A stretch of 6,245 nucleotides of DNA from Woeseiaceae bacterium. GTDB taxonomy: Bacteria; Pseudomonadota; Gammaproteobacteria; Steroidobacterales; Woeseiaceae. Both the position numbers and the translations under genes were made by a program. The notes under the pieces are model-generated. The model was not told the DNA's origin. It did no database searches and saw nothing but the letters and a program-made list of their open reading frames with translations. Positions 1 through 6,245 of this stretch are shown one piece after another (the stretch's first letter is position 1; each line of letters begins with the position of its first letter). The stretch is taken from contig PBAE01000006.1 of NCBI GenBank assembly GCA_002715745.1, positions 75,582 to 81,826 of the forward strand. Direction: 5' to 3'.

Positions 1-1454
1 GCTGTTAATTTATCCAAATCATCAAGTGCTAAATAACTTCTTGAGAATTTAGTGAGCCGCTGATTTGCTTGAGCAACTGTTACTGTCATAGCTGGTCCTG
101 TGTCTCCAGCGAACTGTTCTCTTGTGAATACAGTAGCATTTGCATCAGGTGCGTATTTTACTAAATTTGAAAATTGTTCATCTACATGCACGAACCAATA
201 ATCAGCAAAACCAAAGATTTCTTGCTCATTACCATTTTCATCTGTCACTTTTGCATTCATTGGAAAACCAGAAACACCATCGAGTGCTGCTCTAGCACCT
301 GCAGAATCGTAGACACCATAACGCCATACATTCTTTTGGGCATCAGCCTCATTCAATGAATAACAAGACTCCTCAGTGGTTAAACCTGACGGCTCATGAG
401 GTAAAGTGACTGGTGTTGTTGCTGGGAATCCCTGAGCATCCATGTTATCAAAATCCATGGTTGCTGCCGAAAGTGTTTTGGAGCAATAAACTGCTGCATC
501 ACCGCTGTCGAGAGAGAAAGCGGTAATGAGCTGCATATCAAACCATTCATAATCAGGTGCACCACCACTAAAACCAGTTTCGTCGACTGTTACGCCTTCA
601 ATTTTTGAGCCACCATCCGAGTAACTTATTACAGTTCTCAGAGGTGCATCATTCGTTCTGAAGTCTACATAAGAAACTTCGTTTTCATTAGATTGAATAC
701 GCATGCCACCAACATATTGTCCGGCTTCAATAAGACAGCCTGCTTCAATCTTTTGCTCTCTTGTCATATTATTACCGCCGGTCATCCCACTGTAGCCACC
801 TGGGCCCGTGTTGTTGCCGGGAGGTGGAGCTCCCATGTCACACATGTCTTGTTCTGAAGCCATAGTAAATGTCATTTTGTAATCAAATTGACCAAACTGA
901 GAGGTCTCAGACGGACCCGATGTTGTTCTGGCATCGATAAAGATGTTGACATCTGGATCTTTGGTCGGCATTCCATTATTTACCATGTCTTCGAGTGCAT
1001 CTGCTGGCATATCCTTTATCCACTCGTACTCTTCACCTTCAAGAAGTAACCATATTTTTGCTTTTTGTATTGCATTTTCATCCGCGCGAGTTACTTCAAC
1101 GATACCAGTAGTCACTTTCTTAGCTTCTTGATTGTTATTGCTTCCGGAGTTTCCCGCCCCCTGTTGTTGCTGTTGAGCGGACTTCGGCTTTGCTTTTTCT
1201 GCGTCAGATGATGATGTATCGGCTTTTTCACAGTCATCTTCATAAAGAGATACCTTGTATTTTCCTCTATTCACCATTTTGTCCATGCCCATGTTACTCA
1301 TCATGCACATAACAAAGTTTAGTTGCTCTAGAGCATCATTAGCTGCATTGTTCTCTACATAGAAATCAACTGGATCATCCTGATAGGCAGTTTGAGCCAT
1401 TATTGAAAAAGGCAGAATAGCAATTAACCAAAGTGTTTTTTTTAATTTAGTCAT
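1..1454 (-). CDS. Secreted protein of unknown function, partial (3' end beyond left edge)
   Basis: I translated this frame base by base: 484 codons run from an ATG at 1454 to the left edge without a stop, so the C-terminus is missing. Residues 1-20 form a signal peptide (KLKK, then a hydrophobic core, likely cut after SIMA), so the product is exported. The mature part is acidic and has six cysteines (50, 75, 205, 240, 324, 364), the first two bracketing a short conserved-looking N-terminal unit. A low-complexity stretch rich in Ser, Gln, Gly and Asn lies at about 78-112 and a Gly/Pro/Asn-rich linker at about 208-229. Around 378-425 there is a WRYGVYDSAGAR ... SGFPM ... FGFADYWFVHVD segment, which looks like a folded module. 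No catalytic motif or transmembrane helix is visible. A purine-rich site (AGAGAG, nine bases before the ATG) supports the start. It follows the small lipoprotein gene by 62 bases and is probably co-transcribed. The function is unknown; I have only a vague recollection of similar uncharacterised gammaproteobacterial proteins. The reading frame itself is very secure. Confidence 0.95.
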   Translation of the reverse strand, partial: MTKLKKTLWLIAILPFSIMAQTAYQDDPVDFYVENNAANDALEQLNFVMCMMSNMGMDKMVNRGKYKVSLYEDDCEKADTSSSDAEKAKPKSAQQQQQGAGNSGSNNNQEAKKVTTGIVEVTRADENAIQKAKIWLLLEGEEYEWIKDMPADALEDMVNNGMPTKDPDVNIFIDARTTSGPSETSQFGQFDYKMTFTMASEQDMCDMGAPPPGNNTGPGGYSGMTGGNNMTREQKIEAGCLIEAGQYVGGMRIQSNENEVSYVDFRTNDAPLRTVISYSDGGSKIEGVTVDETGFSGGAPDYEWFDMQLITAFSLDSGDAAVYCSKTLSAATMDFDNMDAQGFPATTPVTLPHEPSGLTTEESCYSLNEADAQKNVWRYGVYDSAGARAALDGVSGFPMNAKVTDENGNEQEIFGFADYWFVHVDEQFSNLVKYAPDANATVFTREQFAGDTGPAMTVTVAQANQRLTKFSRSYLALDDLDKLT

Positions 1455-1463
1455 TTTATAGTT

Positions 1464-1469
1464 CTCTCT
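1464..1469 (-). promoter_or_regulatory. Ribosome binding site of the secreted protein gene
   Basis: The minus strand reads AAGAGAGAAC, with AGAGAG placed nine bases before the ATG at 1454. It is a moderate Shine-Dalgarno match at normal spacing. It supports that start and shows that the gene is translated independently of the upstream lipoprotein. Confidence 0.55.
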
Positions 1470-1516
1470 TAATTAATTGATCTTTAAATTACTGATAATT
1501 TATTTTATTTATTAAA

Positions 1517-1780
1517 TTATTTAACTCTTACTACATCTAATTCTTTTGGCACCTTTATACCAGCTACTGGAGGTGGTGTTGCTGGTGTTGCTGGTGTTGC
1601 TGGTGTTGATGGAGGCGTTGAGGGAGGCGTATAAGAAGTTCCCGTTGGTTGAGGAGTTGAATCGCCATATCCGCCACCGCCTCCGCATGCGACATTTAGG
1701 AGTAATACTGCTAGACCCATTACCCAGACCTTCCCTTTAAGAAGATTCTTTAACCAAAAACCTTTTATTTGCTCTGACAT
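1517..1780 (-). CDS. Small Pro/Thr-rich putative lipoprotein
   Basis: This is an 87-residue product. The N-terminus has a basic stretch (KNLLKGK) and a hydrophobic segment (VWVMGLAVLLLNVAC), ending at Cys32 in a lipobox-like LNVAC. The -1 Ala and +1 Cys are canonical; Asn at -3 is not. After the cysteine comes a run of five glycines and then a disordered linker of Thr, Pro, Ser and Ala, including TPATPATPATPP. The last 16 residues (VAGIKVPKELDVVRVK) are the only non-repetitive part and may be the functional tail. A GTG six bases upstream is also in frame, but the AGGAG site would sit only two bases from it and lies eight bases from the ATG at 1780, so I chose the ATG. The product is probably anchored in a membrane, facing the periplasm or the outside. 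Its close position ahead of the large secreted protein suggests that they work together. No specific function can be assigned. Confidence 0.8.
   Translation of the reverse strand: MSEQIKGFWLKNLLKGKVWVMGLAVLLLNVACGGGGGYGDSTPQPTGTSYTPPSTPPSTPATPATPATPPPVAGIKVPKELDVVRVK
1575..1610. repeat. Four tandem 9-base units within the lipoprotein gene
   Basis: On the plus strand the unit GGTGTTGCT occurs three times in a row at 1575-1601, followed by a fourth copy differing by one base (GGTGTTGAT, 1602-1610). Read on the coding strand it gives repeating Ala-Thr-Pro in the linker. Because the unit is a multiple of three, gain or loss of copies would change linker length without breaking the frame. Confidence 0.9.
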
Positions 1781-1788
1781 TCTCACTT

Positions 1789-1793
1789 CTCCT
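1789..1793 (-). promoter_or_regulatory. Shine-Dalgarno site that decides the lipoprotein start
   Basis: The minus strand has AGGAG eight bases upstream of the ATG at 1780. The alternative in-frame GTG at 1786 would be only two bases from it, too close for normal initiation, so this site fixes the ATG as the start. Confidence 0.8.
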
Positions 1794-1814
1794 GTGATAC
1801 GTATTTTGCCGATA

Positions 1815-1827
1815 TATTTATATAGTA
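1815..1827 (-). promoter_or_regulatory. Possible -10 region of the lipoprotein gene
   Basis: The minus strand here reads TACTATATAAATA, giving overlapping -10-like hexamers (TACTAT, TATATA, TATAAA) 35-47 bases upstream of the ATG at 1780. I see no convincing -35 element at 16-18 bases. The 27-base direct repeats occupy that position instead, so the promoter may depend on a bound regulator. This is inferred from composition and position only. Confidence 0.35.
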
Positions 1828-1829
1828 TT

Positions 1830-1883
1830 TATGCAGTTATTACTAACGATAACGCTTATGCAGTTATTATTAATGATAACGCT
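1830..1883. repeat. Two adjacent 27-base direct repeats in the divergent spacer
   Basis: Copy one is 1830-1856 and copy two is 1857-1883, with no gap between them. They differ at two positions only (C/T at 1843/1870 and C/T at 1847/1874). Each begins TATGCAGTTATTA and ends GATAACGCT. In copy two the core at 1863-1880 (GTTAT ... ATAAC) is a near-perfect dyad, with 16 of 18 positions symmetric; copy one keeps only the outer arms. The array lies directly upstream of the -10-like sequences for the lipoprotein gene and about 90 bases before the -10 of the rightward gene. It could be a pair of operators or a simple tandem duplication. Confidence 0.85.
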
Positions 1884-1972
1884 AAAATAAAAATCCCATT
1901 TCTTTACAATTAACATACACTTTTTGCTAAATTCTTTCAAATATCAGCTCACAATATTGCTTATGTTTCATT

Positions 1973-1978
1973 TATAAT
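1973..1978 (+). promoter_or_regulatory. Perfect TATAAT -10 element ahead of the YyaL-type gene
   Basis: TATAAT matches the sigma-70 consensus exactly. No good -35 hexamer is found 16-18 bases upstream and there is no extended -10 TG. Transcription would start at about 1984-1986, leaving only a base or two before the first in-frame ATG (1987) but about 25 bases before the ATG at 2011. In such AT-rich DNA a chance match is possible. Confidence 0.45.
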
Positions 1979-2010
1979 CAATTCAAATGATGATGAGAAA
2001 AAGACAGAAG

Positions 2011-4080
2011 ATGAGTAAAACCAATAAACTTTCTAGAGAGACCAGTCCATACCTAATACAGCATTCAGAAAATCCTGTTGATTGGCATCCATGGACAGAA
2101 CATAGTTTGAAAAAAGCCAGAGCCATGAATAAACCCATATTGCTCTCAATTGGTTATTCAGCCTGTCACTGGTGTCATGTAATGGCTCATGAATCATTCG
2201 AAGATGATGGTATTGCTGATGTCATGAACAAACATTTTTTTAACATCAAGGTGGATCGTGAAGAGCGTCCTGATATTGATCAAATTTACCAAATAGCTCA
2301 TCAAATCATTACGCAAAGACCTGGTGGCTGGCCACTGACCATGTTCTTGGATCCTAGAAATAATCAGCCTTTTTTTGGTGGCACCTATTTTCCAAATGAA
2401 CCTCGTCATGGTATGCCTGGTTTTTCAGATCTCTTGATCAGGATCTCAAACTATTTCATCAACGAGAAAAAAAACATTGATAATCAAAACAAAAAACTTA
2501 ATGAGATATACAAAAAAATTCAACCAAATGGACTTTCTAAAAATGAAAAAATCAATGCTGAGCCGATAAAAACAGCCAGAGAAATGATTGAAAGAAATTT
2601 TGATAAAGAATATGGAGGAATAGGAAGTGCTCCTAAATTCCCTCAGCCAGCATCACTAGAATGGTTACTAAAATATTGGAGAAATAGTGCCTTTCAAGAA
2701 GAACCCGATATAGAAGCACTCTATCTGTGCACTCTAACATTAAAAAATATGGCGGAGGGCGGACTCTATGATCAAGTTGGAGGAGGTTTTTTTCGCTATT
2801 GTATCGATAGAAACTGGCAAATACCTCACTTCGAAAAGATGCTTTATGACAACGGTTTGCTCTTAAGTCTCTACGCTAGAGCATACTTAGCAACTGGAGA
2901 TAGTCTCTTTAAAAGGGTGATTGAAGAGACAGTCAATTGGCTATATTCTGAGATGCGCTCTGAGTCAGAAGGTTTTTATTCCAGCATCAATGCGGACTCT
3001 GAAAATGAAGAAGGCAAATTTTATGTCTGGGAAAGAGACGAAATAAAAAAAATAATTCATTCAGAAGATTTCAATGTCATCGAAAAATACTACGGACTTG
3101 ATAAAGAAGCAAATTTTGAGAATAGATGGCATTTGACGATCAGTAACGACATCGAGAATATCGCAAAAGATTCGAAATATGAGAGAGAAAAGCTAGAAGA
3201 TAAAGTAAAAAAATGCAACCAAATCCTAATTAAAGAAAGAAAGCTGAGAATACCTCCCTCACTTGACAAAAAACAACTTGTCTCATGGAATGCACTGGTA
3301 ATTAAGGGTCTTGCTATTTCAGGCAGGGTATTGGAAAGAAAGGATTACATTCAATCAGCGAGAGAATCTCTTGAATTCATAAAGAAGAATCAGTTTGATA
3401 AAAACACATTGATGGCTTGTTACATTGATAAAATAAGTAAGTATCCCGCCTATTTAGATGATCATGCATTTCTTTTGGATGCAATACTTGAGTTCCTTCA
3501 ATCTGAATGGAATACAAAACTACTACATTTTGCAATGAAGCTGGCTGATAATCTGATTGATAATTTCTTTGATGAGGAAAAGGGAGGATTTTTCTTTACC
3601 GGAAATAACCATGAAAAACTTATTTTTAGGACTAAGCCTATGTCAGATGATGCATTGCCCTCAGGAAATGGAATCGCCTGCTTCACACTTCAACGACTCG
3701 GTTTTCTTATCAGTGAAAAGAGATATCTTGCCGTGAGCAAAAAAACATTGGAAAGTGGATTTAGTTTACTAAAGGAATCACCGCATGGTCATCTTAATCT
3801 TTTGAATGCATTGGAAGAAAATTTAGATCCGCCCGAATCCATAATTATAGTTGGCGAGAAAAACAAAATTTCTGAATGGGCAAAATCAACAAATAAGATT
3901 TTCTCTCCAAAAAGAATGGTCTTTTCAATACCGAATAATGAAAAGGATTTACCCGAGTCACTCGCGATAAAAAGATCAAATGAGGGCAAACCAACGGCTT
4001 ACATATGCAGGGGTCACAGTTGCACTGAACCTATTGAAAAATTCGAAGATCTTATAAAAAAAATAACCGAATCCAGCTAG
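2011..4080 (+). CDS. YyaL/SPATA20-family thioredoxin-domain protein (DUF255)
   Basis: The 689-residue product is complete and matches the COG1331 (YyaL, SPATA20/SSP411) layout and length. Residues 1 to about 165 are the DUF255 thioredoxin-like domain, with [33 protein letters not shown] (redox-type Cys52 and Cys55), [21 protein letters not shown] and FFGGTYFP. From about 185 onward comes an alpha/alpha-barrel resembling six-hairpin glycosidases and sugar epimerases: [83 protein letters not shown] and DDALPSGNG. The C-terminus has the family's usual cysteine pair (Cys666, Cys671). No signal peptide is seen, so it is probably cytoplasmic. The biochemical role of the family is not settled. The frame extends upstream to ATGs at 1987, 1990 and 1993, which would add eight or fewer residues; I chose 2011 because [18 protein letters not shown] matches typical family N-termini and the likely promoter lies too close to 1987. 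The Shine-Dalgarno match is weak for either choice. The family call is very secure, the start less so. Confidence 0.95.
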   Translation: MSKTNKLSRETSPYLIQHSENPVDWHPWTEHSLKKARAMNKPILLSIGYSACHWCHVMAHESFEDDGIADVMNKHFFNIKVDREERPDIDQIYQIAHQIITQRPGGWPLTMFLDPRNNQPFFGGTYFPNEPRHGMPGFSDLLIRISNYFINEKKNIDNQNKKLNEIYKKIQPNGLSKNEKINAEPIKTAREMIERNFDKEYGGIGSAPKFPQPASLEWLLKYWRNSAFQEEPDIEALYLCTLTLKNMAEGGLYDQVGGGFFRYCIDRNWQIPHFEKMLYDNGLLLSLYARAYLATGDSLFKRVIEETVNWLYSEMRSESEGFYSSINADSENEEGKFYVWERDEIKKIIHSEDFNVIEKYYGLDKEANFENRWHLTISNDIENIAKDSKYEREKLEDKVKKCNQILIKERKLRIPPSLDKKQLVSWNALVIKGLAISGRVLERKDYIQSARESLEFIKKNQFDKNTLMACYIDKISKYPAYLDDHAFLLDAILEFLQSEWNTKLLHFAMKLADNLIDNFFDEEKGGFFFTGNNHEKLIFRTKPMSDDALPSGNGIACFTLQRLGFLISEKRYLAVSKKTLESGFSLLKESPHGHLNLLNALEENLDPPESIIIVGEKNKISEWAKSTNKIFSPKRMVFSIPNNEKDLPESLAIKRSNEGKPTAYICRGHSCTEPIEKFEDLIKKITESS

Positions 4081-4088
4081 ATTCAACC
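4054..4088 (-). terminator. Possible intrinsic terminator of the M24 peptidase gene
   Basis: GAATC (4069-4073) and GATTC (4080-4084) form a five-base-pair stem with a six-base loop. Four G-U wobble pairs could extend it in the minus-strand RNA. An A8 run at 4056-4063 gives a U8 tract downstream of this hairpin on the minus strand. The stem is short and AT-rich, so this is a weak candidate. It overlaps both convergent stop codons and lies inside the last codons of the YyaL-type gene, the only place available because just two bases separate the genes. Confidence 0.35.
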
Positions 4089-5342
4089 GAACGGACTGTC
4101 TATTGACTTAGAAAAATCAGTAAATAATCTCGGTCCATCATCAGTCAAATACAAACAATCCTCCAGTCTCACTCCAAACTCGCCAAAAATATATATTCCC
4201 GGTTCATTTGAAAAACACATGCCTTTTGCAAGAGGTGTTTTTTCGCCTCTGACGAAATTAATAGGTTCATGGCCGTCAATGCCTATTCCATGCCCTAATC
4301 GATGAGACAAACCAGGCGTTTTGTAATCTGGGCCATATCCCTGTGTCTCATAGAATTTTCTTACTGCATCATCAACATTTCCTGCAGGTACACCAATTTG
4401 TGCAGTCTCAAGAGCAAGCTCTTGTCCTCGTTTAGCGGTGTTCCAAACCCGGCGTTGTTTTTTTGTCGGAGATCCAAATATCCACGTTCTTGATATATCA
4501 GACTGATAATCGTGAACAGAGCATCCCGAATCCATGAGGATGATTCCGCCCTTCTTTAATCGCTGGGGCTGTCTGGTTCCATGAGGATAAGCACTCGCTT
4601 CATTTAGGAGGACAGATGAGAATTTTGGAGTACCACCAAATTCTCTTGTTTTTTCGCTCATCATGTAGGAGATCTCTTGTGGACTCATACCCAATTCGAT
4701 ATTTTGATAGACATATCTGTAAGCATTCATAGTGATATTGTTTGCAATCTGCATGAGATTTAATTCTGCATCTGATTTGTACATTCTGCAGCCTCGAGTA
4801 ATATCATTTCCCGATATCAATTCATATTTATTTGAGACTTTTTCAATGCCATCAACAATGAAATGTCGCGTTGTTTCTTCAATAGCTAATTTTCCATTAT
4901 TTATCGATTTATCCATGAGGATATTTACAACCATTTTGAACGGGTCTTCATGCTCATGCCAGGTTCTGACTTCCACATCAAAAGCCATTTTCTCTCTAAT
5001 CGTAGGCTCTTCAAAATAGGGAGTAACGAATATTAGATCACCCTCTCTTGGAATAACTACTCCAGTAAATCTCTCAGATCTTCTCCATTTAACTCCGGTA
5101 AAATATATTAATGCTGAGCCAGCTTCCATAAGCAATGCATCAATATTATTTTTTTTCATTATTTTTTGAGCTTTTTTTACTCTTTTCTTTCTTTCTTCAG
5201 ATCCAATGGGAACTGCATGAGTTGTCATATCATCCGCCTTAGAAGTATTTTTATTTTGCTCTTTGGCAAAGAGCTCTTTTATTGGAAAAATAGAGTTGGC
5301 AGTTAATGCCACTGATGCTTTTATTAAGGTTCTCTTATTCAT
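4083..5342 (-). CDS. M24 family metallopeptidase (Xaa-Pro aminopeptidase/prolidase type), probably exported
   Basis: The 419-residue product has the two-part M24 layout: an N-terminal creatinase/prolidase-like domain (about 50-185, with DALLMEAGSALIYFTG) and a C-terminal pita-bread catalytic domain (about 193-408). All five metal ligands are present: Asp271 (LMDSG), Asp282 (SDISRT), His351 (LGHGIG), Glu380 (SNEPGIYI) and Glu394 (VRLEDC). The likely substrate-site histidines are His254 (YPHG) and His358 (GHEP). The expected activity is two-metal removal of residues next to proline from peptides; the substrate is inferred. Residues 1-26 look like an export signal with a Tat-like NKRTLIK (Lys-Arg instead of twin Arg) and a mildly hydrophobic stretch, suggesting the periplasm. 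It starts 12 bases after the stop of the PDZ protein, without a clear Shine-Dalgarno site, so translational coupling is likely. An internal ATG at 5228 (residue 39) has AAGG eight bases upstream and would give a 381-residue form without the signal. The family call is very secure; localisation is less certain. Confidence 0.95.
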   Translation of the reverse strand: MNKRTLIKASVALTANSIFPIKELFAKEQNKNTSKADDMTTHAVPIGSEERKKRVKKAQKIMKKNNIDALLMEAGSALIYFTGVKWRRSERFTGVVIPREGDLIFVTPYFEEPTIREKMAFDVEVRTWHEHEDPFKMVVNILMDKSINNGKLAIEETTRHFIVDGIEKVSNKYELISGNDITRGCRMYKSDAELNLMQIANNITMNAYRYVYQNIELGMSPQEISYMMSEKTREFGGTPKFSSVLLNEASAYPHGTRQPQRLKKGGIILMDSGCSVHDYQSDISRTWIFGSPTKKQRRVWNTAKRGQELALETAQIGVPAGNVDDAVRKFYETQGYGPDYKTPGLSHRLGHGIGIDGHEPINFVRGEKTPLAKGMCFSNEPGIYIFGEFGVRLEDCLYLTDDGPRLFTDFSKSIDSPFG

Positions 5343-5354
5343 AATCTTGAAAAA

Positions 5355-6245
5355 TCATTCAATAACTGACCTATTCCATTCATATCCGTTCTTTTTTATT
5401 TCGTATGCTGGCCAATATCTATTGTTTAATTTCATTGTAATAACATTCTTACTTCCATTCCAAGAGAGAGTGGCTAACTTGATCGTATCATTGAACTTCT
5501 TGGAACGAACGCTCTCTTTAAAATCAGCGAGATTCGAGATCGGAGTATCATCCACCTCAATAATACTCAGTCCCGCACTTAATCCATATCGTGTAGCGGG
5601 TGATCCATAATTATTGAAAGCCACATAAACCCCCTTAGATTCAATTCCTCTTTGATTTAGCGCTCGGTGAGGTTTATGTATGTGAGCACCAGCCCAGAAT
5701 ATAGCTTCATCAATACTATTGCCATTAAGTTCTGAAGTTGACGCGGAGACCTCAATCCTCTCTTTATCACGCCAAATCTCAAGTCTAGGATTTTTTTCCT
5801 GAATCGCCACCTCATAGTCCCTGTATGATCCAATAAGACTCCCATTGATGGTAAGAATTATATCTCCTGATTTGATTTCATTGGACATAGGTGAACCTGC
5901 AATAATATTTTTTACAACCAGCATTCTTTGTTTAGTTTCTTTTTGTGATTCAAATCTGGAAATCCAGTCATCATTCAAACCTAATTTTCGAGCAGCAAAT
6001 AGCGGAATATAATTTAATTCGAGCTCCAATGAGCGAAGCGATTCTTCTTTTTCAAAAGAATCAATGAAATCTGAAATCAATTCAGCATTGATGCCTCTAT
6101 TCATTTGATAGGATTCCCCTCTTGATCGGTAGGAGAAACTTGTCCACATTGCCCTTATGCGCCCATTATCATCGGATAGAACACCAACGATTTCATCCGG
6201 TGCATTTGTTAAATTAATTACCTCAATATTCGTGTCACGAAAACT
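5355..6245 (-). CDS. PDZ-containing HtrA/Nma111-like protein, C-terminal part (5' end beyond right edge)
   Basis: The frame is open from the last base of the window to a TGA at 5355-5357, giving 296 visible residues; the true start lies outside. An internal Met at 6149 is in frame, but coherent protein sequence continues upstream of it, so it is not the start. Visible residues 1-50 (NAPDEIVGVLSDDNGRIRAM, then WTSFSYRSRG) resemble the last strands of a trypsin-like fold, which in Nma111 is the degenerate second protease repeat. A PDZ domain follows at about 77-169 (AGSPM, SGDIILTINGSLI). A second PDZ-like domain at about 180-272 has FWAGAHIHKPHRALNQRG, KGVYVAFNNYGSPATRYGL and the VDDTPISNLADF stretch. 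The tail NNRYWPAYEIKKNGYEW matches, as I remember it, the Y-F/W-P-x-x-E-L ending of Nma111. No catalytic triad is in view, so proteolytic activity cannot be judged. The gene leads an operon with the M24 peptidase 12 bases downstream. The PDZ architecture is secure; the Nma111 link is by remembered motif similarity. Confidence 0.82.
   Translation of the reverse strand, partial: SFRDTNIEVINLTNAPDEIVGVLSDDNGRIRAMWTSFSYRSRGESYQMNRGINAELISDFIDSFEKEESLRSLELELNYIPLFAARKLGLNDDWISRFESQKETKQRMLVVKNIIAGSPMSNEIKSGDIILTINGSLIGSYRDYEVAIQEKNPRLEIWRDKERIEVSASTSELNGNSIDEAIFWAGAHIHKPHRALNQRGIESKGVYVAFNNYGSPATRYGLSAGLSIIEVDDTPISNLADFKESVRSKKFNDTIKLATLSWNGSKNVITMKLNNRYWPAYEIKKNGYEWNRSVIE

Noticed and set aside
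174..1131. Short frames at 174-359 (+), 380-568 (-) and 943-1131 (+)
   Set aside because: They lie inside the long minus-strand frame of the secreted protein, lack ribosome sites and give compositionally odd products; they are shadows of the real gene.
1546..1740. Plus-strand frame opposite the lipoprotein gene
   Set aside because: Its LLVLLVLLVL stretch is just the 9-base repeat read on the wrong strand. It could pass for a membrane helix but has no start signal.
1517..1786. GTG at 1786 as lipoprotein start
   Set aside because: The AGGAG site would be only two bases away, whereas it is eight bases from the ATG at 1780.
1830..1883. CRISPR array or attachment site reading of the 27-base repeats
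   Set aside because: There are only two copies with no spacer between them, and no cas gene, integrase or tRNA gene is nearby.
2194..3989. Minus-strand frames at 2194-2409, 3498-3686 and 3789-3989
   Set aside because: They are antisense to the well-conserved YyaL-type gene and show no signals or recognisable domains.
4302..5610. Plus-strand frames at 4302-4493, 4732-5019 and 5263-5610
   Set aside because: They run antisense to the M24 peptidase and PDZ genes, whose domains and catalytic residues are clear, and have no supporting motifs of their own.
5355..6149. Met at 6149 as the true start of the PDZ protein
   Set aside because: The frame stays open to the right edge and the upstream residues form a coherent protease-fold-like segment, so the gene is longer and cut by the window.

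Overview
The window is AT-rich, Gram-negative-type bacterial DNA with short leaders and little spacer. It holds five protein genes, two of them cut by the window edges, and no RNA gene, transposon or CRISPR. Lipoprotein and periplasmic export signals point to a diderm, and the low-GC, tightly packed style suggests a marine gammaproteobacterium, but the window has no taxonomic marker, so this is only an inference.

Left part (1-1780, minus strand): a small proline/threonine-rich lipoprotein is followed 62 bases later by a large secreted protein that stays open through the left edge (484 codons visible, no stop). Both have good ribosome binding sites and look like one transcription unit. I cannot assign a function to either. 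This pair is the least understood part of the window.

Middle (1781-2010): a 230-base divergent spacer separates this pair from the next gene. It contains two adjacent 27-base direct repeats with 25 of 27 positions identical, each holding a dyad-like core, placed just upstream of AT-rich -10-like sequences for the lipoprotein gene. A perfect TATAAT lies just ahead of the rightward gene.

Right of centre (2011-4080, plus strand): a complete YyaL/SPATA20-type protein, with a thioredoxin-like domain carrying a CHWC motif followed by an alpha/alpha-barrel region. It ends two bases from the end of the convergent gene.

Right part (4083-6245, minus strand): a probable two-gene protease operon. The first gene, entering from the right edge, is the C-terminal part of a PDZ-containing HtrA-like protein that resembles eukaryotic Nma111 in its PDZ-like domains and C-terminal tail. 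Twelve bases after its stop begins a complete M24 metallopeptidase (Xaa-Pro aminopeptidase/prolidase type) with all five metal ligands and an export-like N-terminus. The likely theme is protein quality control and peptide breakdown in the cell envelope, with the thiol-fold YyaL-type gene as an unrelated neighbour.
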